From Peromyscus leucopus (lineage: Eukaryota; Chordata; Mammalia; Rodentia; Cricetidae): a DNA stretch of 64,000 nt. Under the pieces are notes generated by a model that was given only the letters and a program-made list of their open reading frames with translations, was not told the DNA's origin and did no database searches. A program made the position numbers and the translations under genes. The DNA lies in assembly GCF_004664715.2 (NCBI RefSeq), contig NC_051086.1, positions 73,435,486 through 73,499,485 of the forward strand. Direction: 5' to 3'. Numbering within the stretch: position 1 is the first letter of the stretch; every line of letters starts with the position of its first letter. Below, in pieces: positions 12,111 to 25,894 of this stretch.

Positions 12111-13080
12111 AGCCATATTCAAAGGAAAACAAAGAAGAGATTAATAGAGGTACATGTTTTGGAGGTCTATTAAGGATTATTTTTGGAGCAAATAGAAGGA
12201 ATAAAAGGAAGAGAGAGTGGTTGAGTCTTAAGGGAATCTATATTCTAACACAGTAGAGTAAAGACACAGTCATAGCATAGATATTGCTAAAACTAGTGAT
12301 TTACACTTTTATGATTTATAAAAGATTTTCATATTCCTTATCTCGAGAAAGATTTTAATGATTTTTCAAGATTTTTTAATTGTGTGATAGGAACACAGAT
12401 CTTAGCTACTAGCAGTTTCAAGATACCACTGGCATGACCCAGAGGTGGATGCCCTGAATGGAGGTCACCTAGAAAATCATCATGATTCCTGGTGCACACG
12501 CTGATTGTTGCTGCTGGCCGCAAGAAAAATATGAAGTAGGAATTCAGCTGATTATAACAAAGCTATACCAGAAAGAGTTAAAAACCCTTCCAGAGGATAA
12601 AGCCAAGTCTCGAGGAGTCTTGATGATATGATGAAATCAGCTTTTGAATATTAGCTGTTTCCTGCTATGAATTTCTCGTATGCTATTGTAGCTTTTCCAT
12701 CATTCATTGGGCACAATTTCCCCTATACAATGGAAGCATTTGTATAACTTTCTCCAACTGTGCTAACAAGAGACACAGTCAAAATCCTAGGCAGTTTTAT
12801 TTTCATTCATCACTGGTGGACTCCTAACACTTTACCTAACCACTTCTAAGAATTTAGTTTGAGCACATAAAATCCCCTCTGCTTAGATACTAACTGAATT
12901 TAGCCCTCAGTTGATTCATTTCCCTATTAGTCACTTCCCTTTTGGGTTGCAGATGATGACTGACAATTACCGCTCTTTTGTGTGGATCTTATTGCTCCTC
13001 CTTTTGACTCTGAGGGAATTCAAAACTGGTGACCTTGTCTTAGCCAGAGCATTACTGTTGCATGGGTATATGATGGTAAA
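12111..13080. other. No gene recognised
   Basis: Unique-looking sequence. Open frames of 60-61 codons only, without recognisable product. Confidence 0.5.
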
Positions 13081-13400
13081 CCTCAGAGACTGAAGAAGAA
13101 CTAGATTGGAAGAGAACTGGTTTGGAGGACTAGAAGAGAGAACTAGAAGGATGAGATGGAAGATGAGGAAGAGCCAGATGGGGAAGAACTAGGAGGGAAA
13201 GAAGGAGATAAGAAAGAGCAAGATGGGGCAGAAATAAGATGAAGGAATTAAGATAGCACTTACAGGGAACAGCAGAAAGATGTAGAGAGAGTCAAGAAAG
13301 GAGCAATTTATGAGAGCAGAAAAGAAGCTGTTTAGAGAGAGAACTGACTCAGAAGAATAAAGTGTATGGACTAAAGAGTATCGTGTAAGCAGATTCATTT
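13081..13400. repeat. Purine-rich (GA-biased) tract, unclassified
   Basis: The + strand is strongly biased to A and G with recurring 'gaagaactag', 'agagaactag' and 'gaggaagagcc' words. This style occurs in the R/U5 part of some rodent ERV LTRs, but I find no LTR ends, so I leave it unclassified. Confidence 0.5.
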
Positions 13401-13886
13401 CATACCATCTAAGACAAGATTATCAGCTGGTTGTAGATTCTTCCACAGTCAAGAGGCTGGATCCCAATCGTCTTCATTAGGTTGTTACTCTCTGCAACTC
13501 TCCAGTTTGGTCTTAGCCACAGTACTCTCAGGTCAACGCGTTGGACTTCTAGAAGATGCCCCAGAGGAAACGGGTTAAGGGTGTAGCTGTCCATGTGGAC
13601 CAAGTCATCACTCATTTCTGTGACTTTATACACTCCACTAAGTCTCAAAACTGGCCAAAACATTGGTCAAGTATTGATAATAAGTGAGTACTGAGTACAC
13701 AGGACTGAGAGGGACATCTATATCAAGCCCCTGAGGCTGAGGGAATATCCTGGAAGAGGGCACAGAAAGACTGTTGAGCAGGGATGTGGCACCCAGGAAC
13801 CCACTGCAGCCCTGATTACCAGTCCAAGATCACGCTAGTAAGATCAGTTAGCGTTCTGTAGGCAGCACCCACTGAACTCAGTGGGT

Positions 13887-13928
13887 TACACACACACGCA
13901 CACGCACACGCACGCATGCACACACATG

Positions 13929-13997
<69 letters not shown>

Positions 13998-14003
13998 GAG
14001 AGA
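13887..14003. repeat. Compound (CA)n(GA)n microsatellite
   Basis: CACACG-type units at 13887-13931 run into a long GA run at 13932-14003. The open frames on both strands here are repeat shadows. Confidence 0.95.
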
Positions 14004-15799
14004 AATTTTTCAAAGAACAAGTCAAAGATCTATTTGCTTTATCAAGAAAAAGAAAGGGATTTTATGTACTGTCAATGACTTAAAAAAAAAAACAAGACTG
14101 GAGCTATAGCTGTATCTGTTTTGATAACTCAGTATATCAAACGGGTATTGGCTGGACCCATCAAAAAGAAGTGAAATGCATGCCCATGCACACATGCACA
14201 CCCTACTCAAGAGGCCACCCACAGGCAGCAACACATTTCCAGGACACAAACTAACTACTTTGGAATTCAATTAAAATTCCCCTCTTTGCCAAATTCTTAG
14301 GATGTATGAATTGGACACCATTCTGCTTCCCAGAGTTGCTGAGAGAAGAGAAGATTCCTAAGGGACAAGGGTGCTCCGTCAAGCCAGGAAAAGGTCTAGG
14401 CTGGGCATTAAAAGGTGTGTTATTTAGTTGTATTTGCTAGGATCCTTGTTCCCTAGACCACTGGTGTGTGTGTGGGGAATCTAAGCCCTTTGAAGTGCTA
14501 GAGAATTCAGATATAGAAAGAATAGCATTGTGATACAGGTAAAAAGGTTAGAAAAATGGAAGGCATTGAGATTATTCACAAAAATAAGAATGAACCACAA
14601 ATTGTTAATTTAACATTGAAAATTTTGAGTATTGGATGCTGAGTGACCTGACTGGGTTTATTTAGTTTATGACAGAATTTACTGGTTTCACAAGGTCATT
14701 GCTGCCATATCATCCTTAATGAGCAAAGGTCAAGAGTAAAAATGTAGAATAGCCAGGAATCTTACCTGGAGTTCACAATAACATGAAATGAAAACCGAAA
14801 TCCAAATGATAAAGTCAGTTCCAACGGGGACCGGTGGTCATGGACTAAGAGCACTCAGAATAGAGCTGAAAGTCCTGCTTACCAGGGATTTGCTACTACC
14901 TGCTCTTCCATTGGCCCACTGTATTTAGTATTTGCTTTAAAGTTTCCACTTGAACCAAGTGTTATTACTAGCATTTGTGTTAAAATATTCTCAGGTGGAT
15001 TTGAAGAACTACAATTTATATTTCTACTTTTTGTGGGTTCTCGTGGATTAACATATGAGCTGCATGAAGACCAAACATATTTCTCAATCTAATGATTTAA
15101 TTCATCTGAAACACAATAAAAAATGACTCCTCTCTCTTTTATCCTGTTCCTCCTGTTAGTTTTCTTCCTCCTCCTCCCTTCTACTCCTCTTTTCCTTCCC
15201 CTCCCCCTCTTCCTGACCTTTTCTTTGTTCAAATAAGATGATCCTAAAACAAAAGATCCAGATATAAGTAATTTAATTTAGAAATGGGGAAAATCCAAGT
15301 CCAGGAATAAGGTAAAACACAGAAGAAAAATGGTAAGTGAAAGTTGCAGAAAACAAGCAGCAACTTCTAAAGGCAACTAAAGCTCAGTCATACTGAGCAG
15401 AATTAAGAGTCAACGTGAGATACTTTCTGCATGGTTGTCTCACCCCAGTGGGATATAGAACATGATTTACACTGTTGACAATGGGTTGGACATTAATTAA
15501 TAACATTAGCTAAAATAAGCTTTAGGGGGGTCAAGTCCATTCTTGTGTGCATATAAGTAGCCTCCATCTCTAACTTTATGGACACTCTTAGTAAATATAT
15601 AACATCCATCAAAGATGGTGTTTGTGATTTAATAATGGAGTCTACTTTGGCTGGCAAACACAAAAGCAAGTAAGCAAGCAACAAAAAGTGAAACACATGA
15701 CTACTGACACAGTTGAAAGTTCAACACTGGAAAGAAGATTAAGTTTTGCTTTCACCTCTCATCAAAGAATCTTCTCTTTACAACAAATAGAGACCATTA
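14004..15799. other. No gene recognised; pyrimidine-rich patch
   Basis: Mostly unique-looking sequence. A C/T-rich patch at 15128-15228 ('cttcctcctcctcccttcta'). No coding segment recognised. Confidence 0.5.
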
Positions 15800-16310
15800 T
15801 AGAAAACCAGAGCAGGTCAGAATGCAGTTTCAAAGATCCCGAGTACAACACATCCAATGCATACATCTACATCATAACTCCTGCATCCAAGGCTCAGGGA
15901 ACATGGAGGAAGAGGGAGCAGAAAGATCATAAGAGCCAGAGACCTGGAAATCCGCTGTGAGATTCTGTCTCCTAGAAATGATAGGGAAACTCCACCCATG
16001 ATACCCCCACAGTATGGCTGTCTAAACAAAACTTGAACAATGGCAATACTAAAAATATGCTAATGTCGAAAGGGAAAATCTCATAGGGCCCCACTTCTAG
16101 ACAAAGAACTACAGGCAGCTAATGACTGCTAAGTGAAGAGAAATTAGATTTTCCCACAGATGAGCCCCCTGATGGGTTATCCAATACCAAGTAGTCAACT
16201 CTAAAGTCATATGCACACAAACTACACTAAATGAACTCAGAAGGCTGTATTTATATATTTATAAACTTGGTATGTGTAAAAATAATAATAAAAAATAAAC
16301 TATCATTTTA
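15800..16310 (+). mobile_element. Rodent L1 (Lx-like) 3' UTR, sense, interrupted
   Basis: Words characteristic of the rodent L1 3' UTR: 'gcatccaaggctcagggaac', 'gtgagattctgtctcctaga', 'tagacaaagaactacaggca' and 'gatgggttatccaataccaa'. The terminal part seems to resume at 17365, after an L1 inserted in the opposite direction. Confidence 0.85.
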
Positions 16311-16317
16311 AAATATT

Positions 16318-17360
16318 CTTAAATTTAATTTTTTAATCTTTGAGATTATAATTTAATTACATTTCTCCTTTCTCTTTCCTCCTTCCAAAGCCTCCCAAAT
16401 ATCTCTCCCCAATCTCCTTCAAATTTTTGTCCTCCTTTATCACTGTTATTGAATGTATCTGTTAATATGAATATATGAATATATTCCTACATATAACCTG
16501 TTCAGTCGATATATTGTTACTTGTATTCAGGTTTGGCCATTTATTTTCAGGGTTGATCATTTGGCACTGGATAACCAACTGATGTGCTCTTCCATGGGAA
16601 AGACCACCTCTCTCTCTTGCCCAGCTTTTTTCAATTGTCTATGGTTCTTTGTGTAGGGTTGAGGCATCATGAGTCTTTCTCCTTCCAGTTTGTCATGCTG
16701 ATGACACATTGTTAGGTGTAGCTTCTGATGTTACTAGAAGACACAATCTCATGACACTCCCTGATCCTCTGGATCTCACAATCTTCAAGCTCTTTCTTCC
16801 ATGGTGTTATCTAAACCTTAGGAGCAGGAGTATTTTATATATACAGCCTTTGGGACTGGGCTCCACAACTGCATTTTGATTGATTATGGTTTTCTGTAGT
16901 TGTCTCTGTCTATTGTAAAGAGAGGTTTTGCTGATGAGGGGAGGAGACTACAACTACCTGTGGATTTAAGGGCAAATGTTTGTAGATAATTGTTGAGGAC
17001 TATGCTGATTTATTAAATTGGTAGTTGTAGTTTCTTCTCCAATAACCATGACTTCACCAGCACTGAGTAGTAGCTAGGTTTCTAGTACCAGACATGTTTT
17101 CCCTCTTCTTCAGCAGGTCTTATGTCCAATTAGAAAGCTGTTGGCTACTGTCATGGTATTGCACCCTTAGGATTATCATGCCATGCTGGTCATTGATGTG
17201 GTTCATAGGTGTCATAACTGGGTAAGACTGCTGGCTGTCTCCCTCCTTTGGAAACTTGTGTAGCACCTTCTGCTACCATGAAACTAGGACTCAGGGAGGG
17301 ACCATTCAGGCAGGTTCCACCTCAGGGGTCTCCAGGCCCTGTTTCTGAAGTATAAGCCAT
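16318..17360 (-). mobile_element. Rodent L1 (Lx-like) 3' UTR, antisense, nested
   Basis: Reverse complement of the same 3' UTR: 'cactggataaccaactgatg', 'gttaggtgtagcttctgatg', 'ctttgggactgggctccaca' and 'catgccatgctggtcattga'. It begins with an A/T-rich block that fits the reverse of an L1 3' end. It appears to have inserted into the sense copy. Confidence 0.85.
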
Positions 17361-17364
17361 CAGT

Positions 17365-17455
17365 TTGAAAGGAAGTGAGGGAGAAGGAATGAAAGGGGTT
17401 GAAAGGAGGACAGGGAGAAGGAAGTGATGTCATTATATTTTAATTTAAAATAATA
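17365..17455 (+). mobile_element. L1 3' terminus, sense (continuation of 15800-16310)
   Basis: 'gaaaggaggacagggagaag' followed by 'gatgtcattatattttaatt' is the extreme 3' end of a rodent L1. Its position right after the antisense copy suggests it is the tail cut off from the first block. Confidence 0.65.
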
Positions 17456-19090
17456 ACTATAAAAAACTTTCTACTTTGTGGTAATAATACTAATATAAAT
17501 TTTGATAGACAAGGTATCATAATGAAATACATGGACTATAACATTCCGGGATTGATTGAATGTACACTAACACACTGCAGTTTCCAAATAAGCTATGACT
17601 GCCTATCATCCAGATTAGACGCTACAACTGAATTTACAAATAATTATATATACATGTACATAGTATACATACACAGACAGGACAAATAAACTCACTTACT
17701 CTGTGGTGGGTATGATAGTGAATCTAAAAAAAAATCAACATAGAATACAGTTTCTATCTTTGCAGCCCACCATCAGTGAGATTTTACAAATATTGAGCCT
17801 TTGAAGAACTAATTTGTGAATCAATTTATTTCTTTCAATAATACTGTACTTTCCTTGTAAATAAGCCCTTTGTTTCCGGTCCCTTTTATTGAGAAGTGGC
17901 TAAATACATCCTTTCACGGAACATTCAGCAACTGAACTGTATTTGTTCAGTTCCAAGCTCAGCTGTTCAAAGCTGTGAGTACATGGCTATTGGGACAACC
18001 AGAATTTACAGACAGGAAGAGAGTGAAACCCATGCCTAAGAAAGCAAGGGAGGAGCAGAGCAAATTAAGTGATGAGTGCTCAAATGGTGTGTAAGGATTA
18101 CAGTTTGTAATTCTGTATTTATGTTCTTGTTCTGTTGATATTTGAGACTAATCGTTTGATGGGCTGGATGCATTTCAAATATTATTTGAAGATTAATTGA
18201 GAATTTTTATGACCTTTACAAAATCTAAACCTAGTCAAACATCCAAAAAAGGACTGCACAAAGACATCTCGTTTGATGAATTGTGTCTTACAAAGAAGAT
18301 TTGGCAAAGAAAGATTATCCTAAATCACAGCTTCTTTAGCTGTGGGCCAGTTAGAGGGGGAAAAATGTCAACCATGAAAGATTTCTGAATGCATAACAAC
18401 CACAGAAACTAGTTCAACATCAAAGGCATAATGAATCCAAGGTATTTCTCACAGTGTTTGCCAGTGTTGTGCTGGGCAGCTTCACTGCAGCCTTGGTTCC
18501 GAGCAAAAGAGTATGTTTCTTTTCATTGTACTTGCTCGGTGGCCATTCAGCACCAATGAGACTATCAGGAACACCTCAGCACAGATTCAAGGCTATCATA
18601 TGTGATCAACGGCAGTGGTCTTTTTACCATGCATATAATGCTTTCTGCTCTTACAGAAACTTGGAAAGCCAATATTTGCATCTGTGTCCCTCTGCCATAC
18701 TGAATATTCAGCCAAGGTTTGTTTACATACAAATAGACACCTTTGTTCATCTCAATTAGCATGCATATTTGCTTCAAACTTTCACAGATAGTAAAATCAT
18801 ACATAAACAAAAGCATTATTTAAATAAATTCCCTTATGGTTTTTTACCAGGAAGTATGTGTGCCCATTAGATATATCTGGAGCCATGCAAAAAGGTCTGC
18901 AAACGAATAAAGTTTATATTGAAAAAGCCCTATTCTAAGAAAGCACGACAGTGCCTGTGACAGTATTAGTAATGAGGTGATCGTATATTTCCATTTAAAA
19001 AGAATTAGATTTAGAATAAGCTTCTCAGAGTTGGCTTCATGTTTGAAACTTACCTTAGCACCTGTAGTGTACATATTTTCTTTTTATTTC
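17456..19090. other. No gene recognised
   Basis: Unique-looking, AT-rich. A 101-codon frame at 18454-18759 begins with a hydrophobic stretch but shows no recognisable family. No splice-framed exon chain. Confidence 0.45.
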
Positions 19091-19094
19091 AGGT

Positions 19095-20520
<1,426 letters not shown>

Positions 20521-20539
20521 CTTGTAAGGGGGGGAAACC

Positions 20540-21060
20540 AGTAAAATGATCCCCACTTTGTCCTGTTTCAAAAATTAAGGTAGCTAACAGATATAAATTT
20601 GAAAGTAAATCAGTTAAGTTTATAAATGAAACATCTTAAACATCCTCATGGTATTAAGAAAGCTAAATATTTTAAACAGAAGAAAAAATATTTGAAACTA
20701 AGAGAAAACACTGGGAAATTAAAATTAATTAAAATTAAGAACTTATGTCTGTTGAAATCTTAAGAAAGCAGCAAGTTTCAAATGAAGAAACATGAGTAAC
20801 CAAAAAAATAAATGAAAGACACTCAATGCATCAGTCAGAAAAATGCACATTTAGTTATGATGTGATGTGGTATCATATTCCTACAAGAACAGATAAAATT
20901 AAAAAGACTAACAACTTAAAATGTTGACAGAGATGGTGATACTAATGTGTTCTTTATTACTAGTTGGAGTGCAAACACTTTGGAAGACTATTTATTTGAC
21001 AGTATCTCCCAAAGTTCAAAAACGCCTGCTCTAGCCATAATTTCCACACACCATTAAGAA
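20540..21060 (+). mobile_element. Old L1 fragment, sense
   Basis: 'tgtgatgtggtatcatattc', 'ttgacagagatggtgatact', 'ttggagtgcaaacactttgg' and 'ccataatttccacacacc' match the sense L1 sequence downstream of the reverse-transcriptase region. With the antisense block to its left it has the arrangement produced by 5' inversion (twin priming). Confidence 0.65.
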
Positions 21061-21119
21061 GTATACGTATTTATAGCATGTATAGGTAATGTCTTAATCT
21101 GTCCCTAAGACATGTGGAA

Positions 21120-21615
21120 AGCAAATATGGCACTATATTAGCTCCTTTCTTTGTCACAGTGGCATAACACCTGACGAAAACAACTTAAGGGAAGAGAAGT
21201 TTGTTTCAGCTCATAGTTTGGAGGATGTAGTGTACCATACTGAAAACATGGCAGCTGAAGCCATTGAGTCCATGGCAGTAGTGTTTGCTCATGGCTCTGT
21301 GGCTGTTTCATGTCTCTGAGAAGCAGGGAGCAGAAAGATCTAGCCGGAAATGGAACCAAACTATAATTGTTCGTGCCCTCCTTTAGTGCTCCATGCCCTC
21401 CTCTAATCCTCCATGGTCTCCTATAATCCTCCATGGTCTCCTATAATCCTTTATGCTCTCCTACAACCCTCTGTGCCCTATTTGTGAGCCACTTTCTTCA
21501 GCTAGGTCCCATCTCCCAAAGGTTTTACAAACTTTCAAAATAGTACCATGGACTGGAAACCAAGGTGTTACATGTATGTGCCTGTGGGGACATCTCACAC
21601 CAAAACAAATACTAG
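21120..21615 (+). mobile_element. Diverged rodent interspersed repeat (RMER/LTR-like) with internal tandem repeat
   Basis: 'ttgtcacagtggcataacac', 'cagctaggtcccatctccca' and 'gtggggacatctcacacc' recall a common rodent repeat. An internal array at about 21380-21480 repeats a unit of roughly 20 bp ('ctccatggtctcctataatc') four to five times. Confidence 0.5.
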
Positions 21616-22285
21616 CTGGGTACCAATGCTATACAAGGCTTGCACGATATCCTAGAGAAGATGCTGTAGGCTATGATTCAGTGTTCAGTTTATGATACTT
21701 ACTCATAGTCAGAATACACAGATCTGGAAATCAGAAGGTAGAAATGGGGATGGTTCTTCTTGCTCTTGTCCCCAGCTGCCTCTCAAGGTCTGAGGGTTAG
21801 TCATTATGCTATTGCTGAAGACAGTTAGGACACAGGGCTCAAAGACTCAGCTGACTCTAACCTGAAAGCCTCTTTCCTGTGGTCTAACTTCCATAGAACT
21901 AGAAAATATCATGTAATCTAGTAAGGAAGAAAAACAATTAATAGTCCTACTTAGCTACAACACCTATAGGATGTAACAAGGACCAGGGTGGCAATATATC
22001 CATAAAAATGTAACAAATGGCACTCACATGTTGGTGGTAACCAACAGCTGTCTAATTGGACTTCAGGTCTACTCAGCAGGAGGGAAATAATGTCTGATAC
22101 TAAAAAATTTAGAAAGCTTACCATGATTCGTGAGGTCATAGACCTTAAATTAGAACCTACTACTGCTGCTCGTTTAGACCTTACTTTGTTCTAAATCTTA
22201 TCCTTGTACCCACAGATGAGTGTAGCTCTCATCTGTCATCAAATGAACCTCTCTTTACAGAAAATGAAGACTGTTAAAGCACACA
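21616..22285. other. No gene recognised
   Basis: Unique-looking sequence with short open frames only. Confidence 0.45.

Positions 22286-22327
<42 letters not shown>
22286..22327. repeat. (CA)n microsatellite
   Basis: About 20 CA units. Confidence 0.97.
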
Positions 22328-22329
<2 letters not shown>

Positions 22330-22364
22330 TGAACTCACACAAAGATGAATGGATTGTGAGTAGC

Positions 22365-22790
22365 CTACCCACAATGGATACACCCACATCACAGCTCCTG
22401 AATTTTATGGCTGAGGGAACACTGGGAGAAGGGGGCAGAAAGGTTGTAGTAGTCAGAATACCAGGAAGTCTACAGTCACACAGTACTTCTGAGCAACGGC
22501 TACCTGAACAAGACCAGACAATGCTAAGGGGGAAGGGGAGAAATACTACTTGATCAATAACTACAGCTGACTAAGGACGGATGAGAGAGGGAGAACTAGC
22601 CTCTACTATCAAATACAGAGTGGGCAGTCCTGAAGCCATATATACACAAACAACAACAACAACAGAAAGACTCAGCACCTGCATTTATATATTTGTACAC
22701 ACACACATACACACACAAATGTGCACATATGTATGTTTGTAAAAATGATAATAAATTTTTGATGGAGTTATATCTTGTCAAACCAACTGT
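22365..22790 (+). mobile_element. Rodent L1 3' UTR, sense
   Basis: 'acccacaatggatacaccca', 'atggctgagggaacactggg' and 'gaagtctacagtcacacagt' fit the Lx-type 3' UTR, then a CA/TA-rich end and 'aaaatgataataaatttttg'. Confidence 0.7.
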
Positions 22791-23087
22791 AAGTTAAATG
22801 TTACCTTTAAGTTAAAAATATGTGTAATACACCTAACATGTCATAGGTCACATTTTTCCTAACACATGCTCAGAATACATTAGCTTAGGGTTGGGGAAAA
22901 TCATAAAATATAAGCCTATTTTATAATAAAATGTTAATTATCTCATCATATCCAGAATCCCAATAGTATTGAATCACATATTACTAGACCATGAGAACAA
23001 ATCCAAATTTAAAGTACAAATGTTATTGAATTCCCATAATTTTCATTTCATATGAAAAAAAACCCCAAACAAACAAAAACAAAAAAC

Positions 23088-23241
23088 CACAGCTCAGCAG
23101 GTGAGGATACCTTTTACTAAAGCCTACAATGTGAGTTTGACCCCAGGGACCCATAGAGTGGAAGGAGAGAACCCACTCTTTCAAGTTTCTCTGACCTCCA
23201 CATGTACAAACTGGCACATGCATGATTCCCCCATACACACG
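23088..23241 (+). mobile_element. B3 SINE, 5' part, interrupted by an LTR
   Basis: 'gtgagtttgaccccagggac', 'gtggaaggagagaacccact' and 'gacctccacatgtacaaact' are B3 body. The tail continues after the LTR at 23751 ('tgcacataaacaagaaaatg'). Confidence 0.75.
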
Positions 23242-23750
23242 TGTAGTTGTTGTTTTTTAGTTCTTTGGGGGCCCTCCACTCAGTTCCAATAAATACACAG
23301 AGACTTAGTCTTTCTTATGAATGCTCGGCCTTAGCTTGCCTTATTTCTAGCCAACTTTTCTTAAATTATCCCATCTACCTTTTGCCTCTGGGCTTTTACC
23401 TTTCTCTATTTCTGTATGTCTTTCCTATACTTCTTATTCTGCTTCTGGCTATGTGGCTGGGTGGCTGGCCCTGGCATCCTCCTCTCCCTCTCTTTTTCTC
23501 AATCCTCTTCTCTTTTTCTCCTCCTATTTATTCTCTCTGCCTGGCAGCCCCACCTATCCCTCTACTGCCTAGCTATTGGACTGTTCAGCTCTACATTAGA
23601 CCAGTCAGATGTTTTAGACAGGCAAAGTAACACATCTTCACAGAGTTAAACAAATGCAGCATAAAAGAATGCAACACATCCTTGCATCATTAAACAAATG
23701 TTCCACGGGATAAATGAATGTAACACACTTTCAACTAATATTCCACAACA
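23242..23750 (-). mobile_element. Solo LTR, ERV2/ERVK-like, antisense
   Basis: Reverse-complement ends read TGTTGTGGAAT...CTACA. Antisense landmarks are 'aataaatacacagagactta', 'gtaacacatcttcacagagt' and 'taaacaaatgttccacggga'. It is the same family as the LTR at 47725-48257, which carries a clean 6-bp duplication. It interrupts a B3 SINE. I did not find a clean target duplication here. The 127-codon open frame over it is an LTR shadow. Confidence 0.8.
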
Positions 23751-23780
23751 TGCACATAAACAAGAAAATGTAATAAAGTA

Positions 23781-24502
23781 TTAAGTATATTTTATATGAT
23801 CGTAAGATGAACCATTATAGTCTACTTAAGGCAAATACATGGAACTGCCCAGATGTATGGGCTGAGAGGTGATAGTGGTAGCAGTCCTGTTCCCTCAATT
23901 TGGATCTTTCTTGCTCCTCCCACGCCCATATATCTCTCAGAACCCTCAGGTTTCACCAAATGTGAGTGGAAAACATGGGGTTAGCAACTGACATTGATTC
24001 CACATTGGTCAATGCTGCTGAGGCATACTTTGGTCTTGCAAAAGCTGAATTCGGCTTAATAGTGCAGTGCAGTAACCTTTAGCAAGCGAGAAACACATGA
24101 ACAACTTCAGGGCTCCAACAAAGTCACAGAACTGTGAGCAAGCAATTAAATCTCTTCCTGCTTTGCCCAAGAGTTTCCAGAGGGTGTCAGTTTCTCTCCT
24201 TATATAAACCTTGCTGAGAAGGAACTGAATCCAGGGGGAACGGCTGACCTCCCGACAAAGGCAGGGTTTCTCCATCTCTGGTCCGGTGTGTGCTAGTCTT
24301 TACAACCTGGAAATTCTTTTTAAGTAACAAATAAGCACGTGCCCATGCATATCCAAAGAACTTTTTGCTTGCTTTTTATAGTGTTGAAGATGGGACTCAG
24401 GGCTTCAGGATTATAGGGAAGCAACTCCACCACACAGCTCTATCCCCAGACAAAAGGATTTTAAAACAGAGAAACCAAGTCGAACAGGGGCATTTCTTCC
24501 TA
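23781..24502. other. No gene recognised; weak ID-like SINE near 24375-24455
   Basis: 'gatgggactcagggcttcag' and 'accacacagctctatcccca' suggest a decayed antisense ID-type SINE. The rest is unique-looking. Confidence 0.4.
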
Positions 24503-25016
24503 AGTAGCATGAATCTTAAAAGTTCTTATTAATAAAATCAAACCCGAGGCCAGTTATTGGGGTCAATGCTGGTAGATCAGAGAGACAGAACAAATCACAT
24601 CTATCTCACCTTGTCAATTCCTCAGCTAGTTTTGTTTCTCAGACTGGAAGCCTCTGAGTCCTCATCCAGAATGAATCTTAGCTGAACTGTGTTGCTCCAA
24701 AGCCTGAAAGCTTAACCAGCCAAATGCTTAAGCAGCCAAATGCTTCTAGTTTCTGGTCCTCATACCTTATATACCTTTCTGCTTTCTACTACCACTCCCT
24801 GGGATTAAAGGCTTGCTTTCTGAGATTAAAGGCATTATGAGTCACCATACCTGGCTGTATCCTTGAACACAAGGATTTCCGCCTCTGGAATGGTAGGATT
24901 AAAGGCGAATGCTACCACTGCCTATCCTTTATGTTTAATATTGTGGCTGCTCTGTCTCTGACCCCAGATAAGTTTATTAGGGTTCACAATATTTTGGGGA
25001 ACACAATACCACCACA
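24503..25016 (-). mobile_element. Solo LTR of the same family as the TGFBR1-bearing element
   Basis: The reverse complement starts TGTGGTGGTATTGTGTTCCC and ends in a form of GATTCCTGCTACA, matching the 3' LTR at 45084-45611 along its length, including the TATATAAGG box and the B1-like module. A perfect 6-bp target duplication (ttccta) flanks it at 24497-24502 and 25017-25022. Six bp is the spacing of ERV2/ERVK integration. No internal region remains, so the LTRs recombined after insertion. Confidence 0.93.
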
Positions 25017-25658
25017 TTCCTAGGCTCTGGAAACTTTTATTCCTTGCCAAAACCAAAAGAAAATGTGAGTTCCTCCCATTTATTATGGTCTCTCATCTTC
25101 TTTTAAGAGGGTAGCACAGACTTGGAGACCCATGTGAAAATTTGGTTCAGCTCTCTTCAGAACATATCCTTTGAGGAATACACCCACAAGAAGATGGCCT
25201 CCATCTCAAAGATGTCATGTCCTGAATGATTCTTCCTCCTTCAGACCCAGAAGGGGTGAAATTGACCCCTCTTCCTCATATGTACTTTTTATACTAGACA
25301 TGCCAATGTTTTTTCAGGGCTTGTATGGGGGACTAATATTTCACAACTACTTCTGGCTCTAACTCCCTGAATCATCTCAACTCCATGTAGGATTCTTTAT
25401 AGCCACTCGGGCATCTGTGTAACACAGAATTTAATATTCCATCAAAAGCTCCTAAAGGTTCCACCAGGGTGGCTGGATGAGGAAATCTGGAGACACACAC
25501 TGAGAAATGAGCATCATTGCCTAGGGTATATGGATATAGAGGTATAGACAGATACATTCACAGTGATGTGGAGAGAGACAGACTGAGAGAAATGGATGGG
25601 ACACATGCTATCCATTTCTCTATTTGCCAATATTTTAAAGTATTCCCAAAGGAGTAAC
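25017..25658. other. No gene recognised
   Basis: Unique-looking sequence between the solo LTR and a young B1. Confidence 0.45.
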
Positions 25659-25671
25659 AAAGCTTTTGCAG

Positions 25672-25831
25672 GCCGGGCGGTGGTGGTGCAGCCGGGTGGT
25701 GGTGGCGCACGCCTTTAATCCCAGCACTCGGGAGGCAGAGGCAGGCGGATCCCTGTGAGTTCGAGGCCAGCCTGGGGTACCAAGTGATTTCCAGGAAAGG
25801 CGCAAAGCTACACAGAGAAACCCTATCTTGA

Positions 25832-25862
<31 letters not shown>

Positions 25863-25881
25863 CCAAAAACAAACAAACAAA
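25672..25881 (+). mobile_element. Young cricetid B1 SINE with duplicated 5' end
   Basis: Complete B1 with intact A-box/B-box region words ('cctttaatcccagcactcgg', 'gagttcgaggccagcctggg'), the cricetid-type 'ggaaaggcgcaaagctacac' segment and an A-rich tail of AAAAC units. The first bases are repeated: 'gccgggcggtggtggt' precedes 'gccgggtggtggtggc'. A 13-bp target duplication (aaagcttttgcag) sits at 25659-25671 and 25882-25894. Confidence 0.97.
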
Positions 25882-25894
25882 AAAGCTTTTGCAG

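Noticed and set aside
23247..23649. Hydrophobic 127- and 77-codon frames
   Set aside because: They lie in the antisense of an ERV2-like LTR; pyrimidine-rich LTR sequence gives Leu/Phe/Ser-rich translations.
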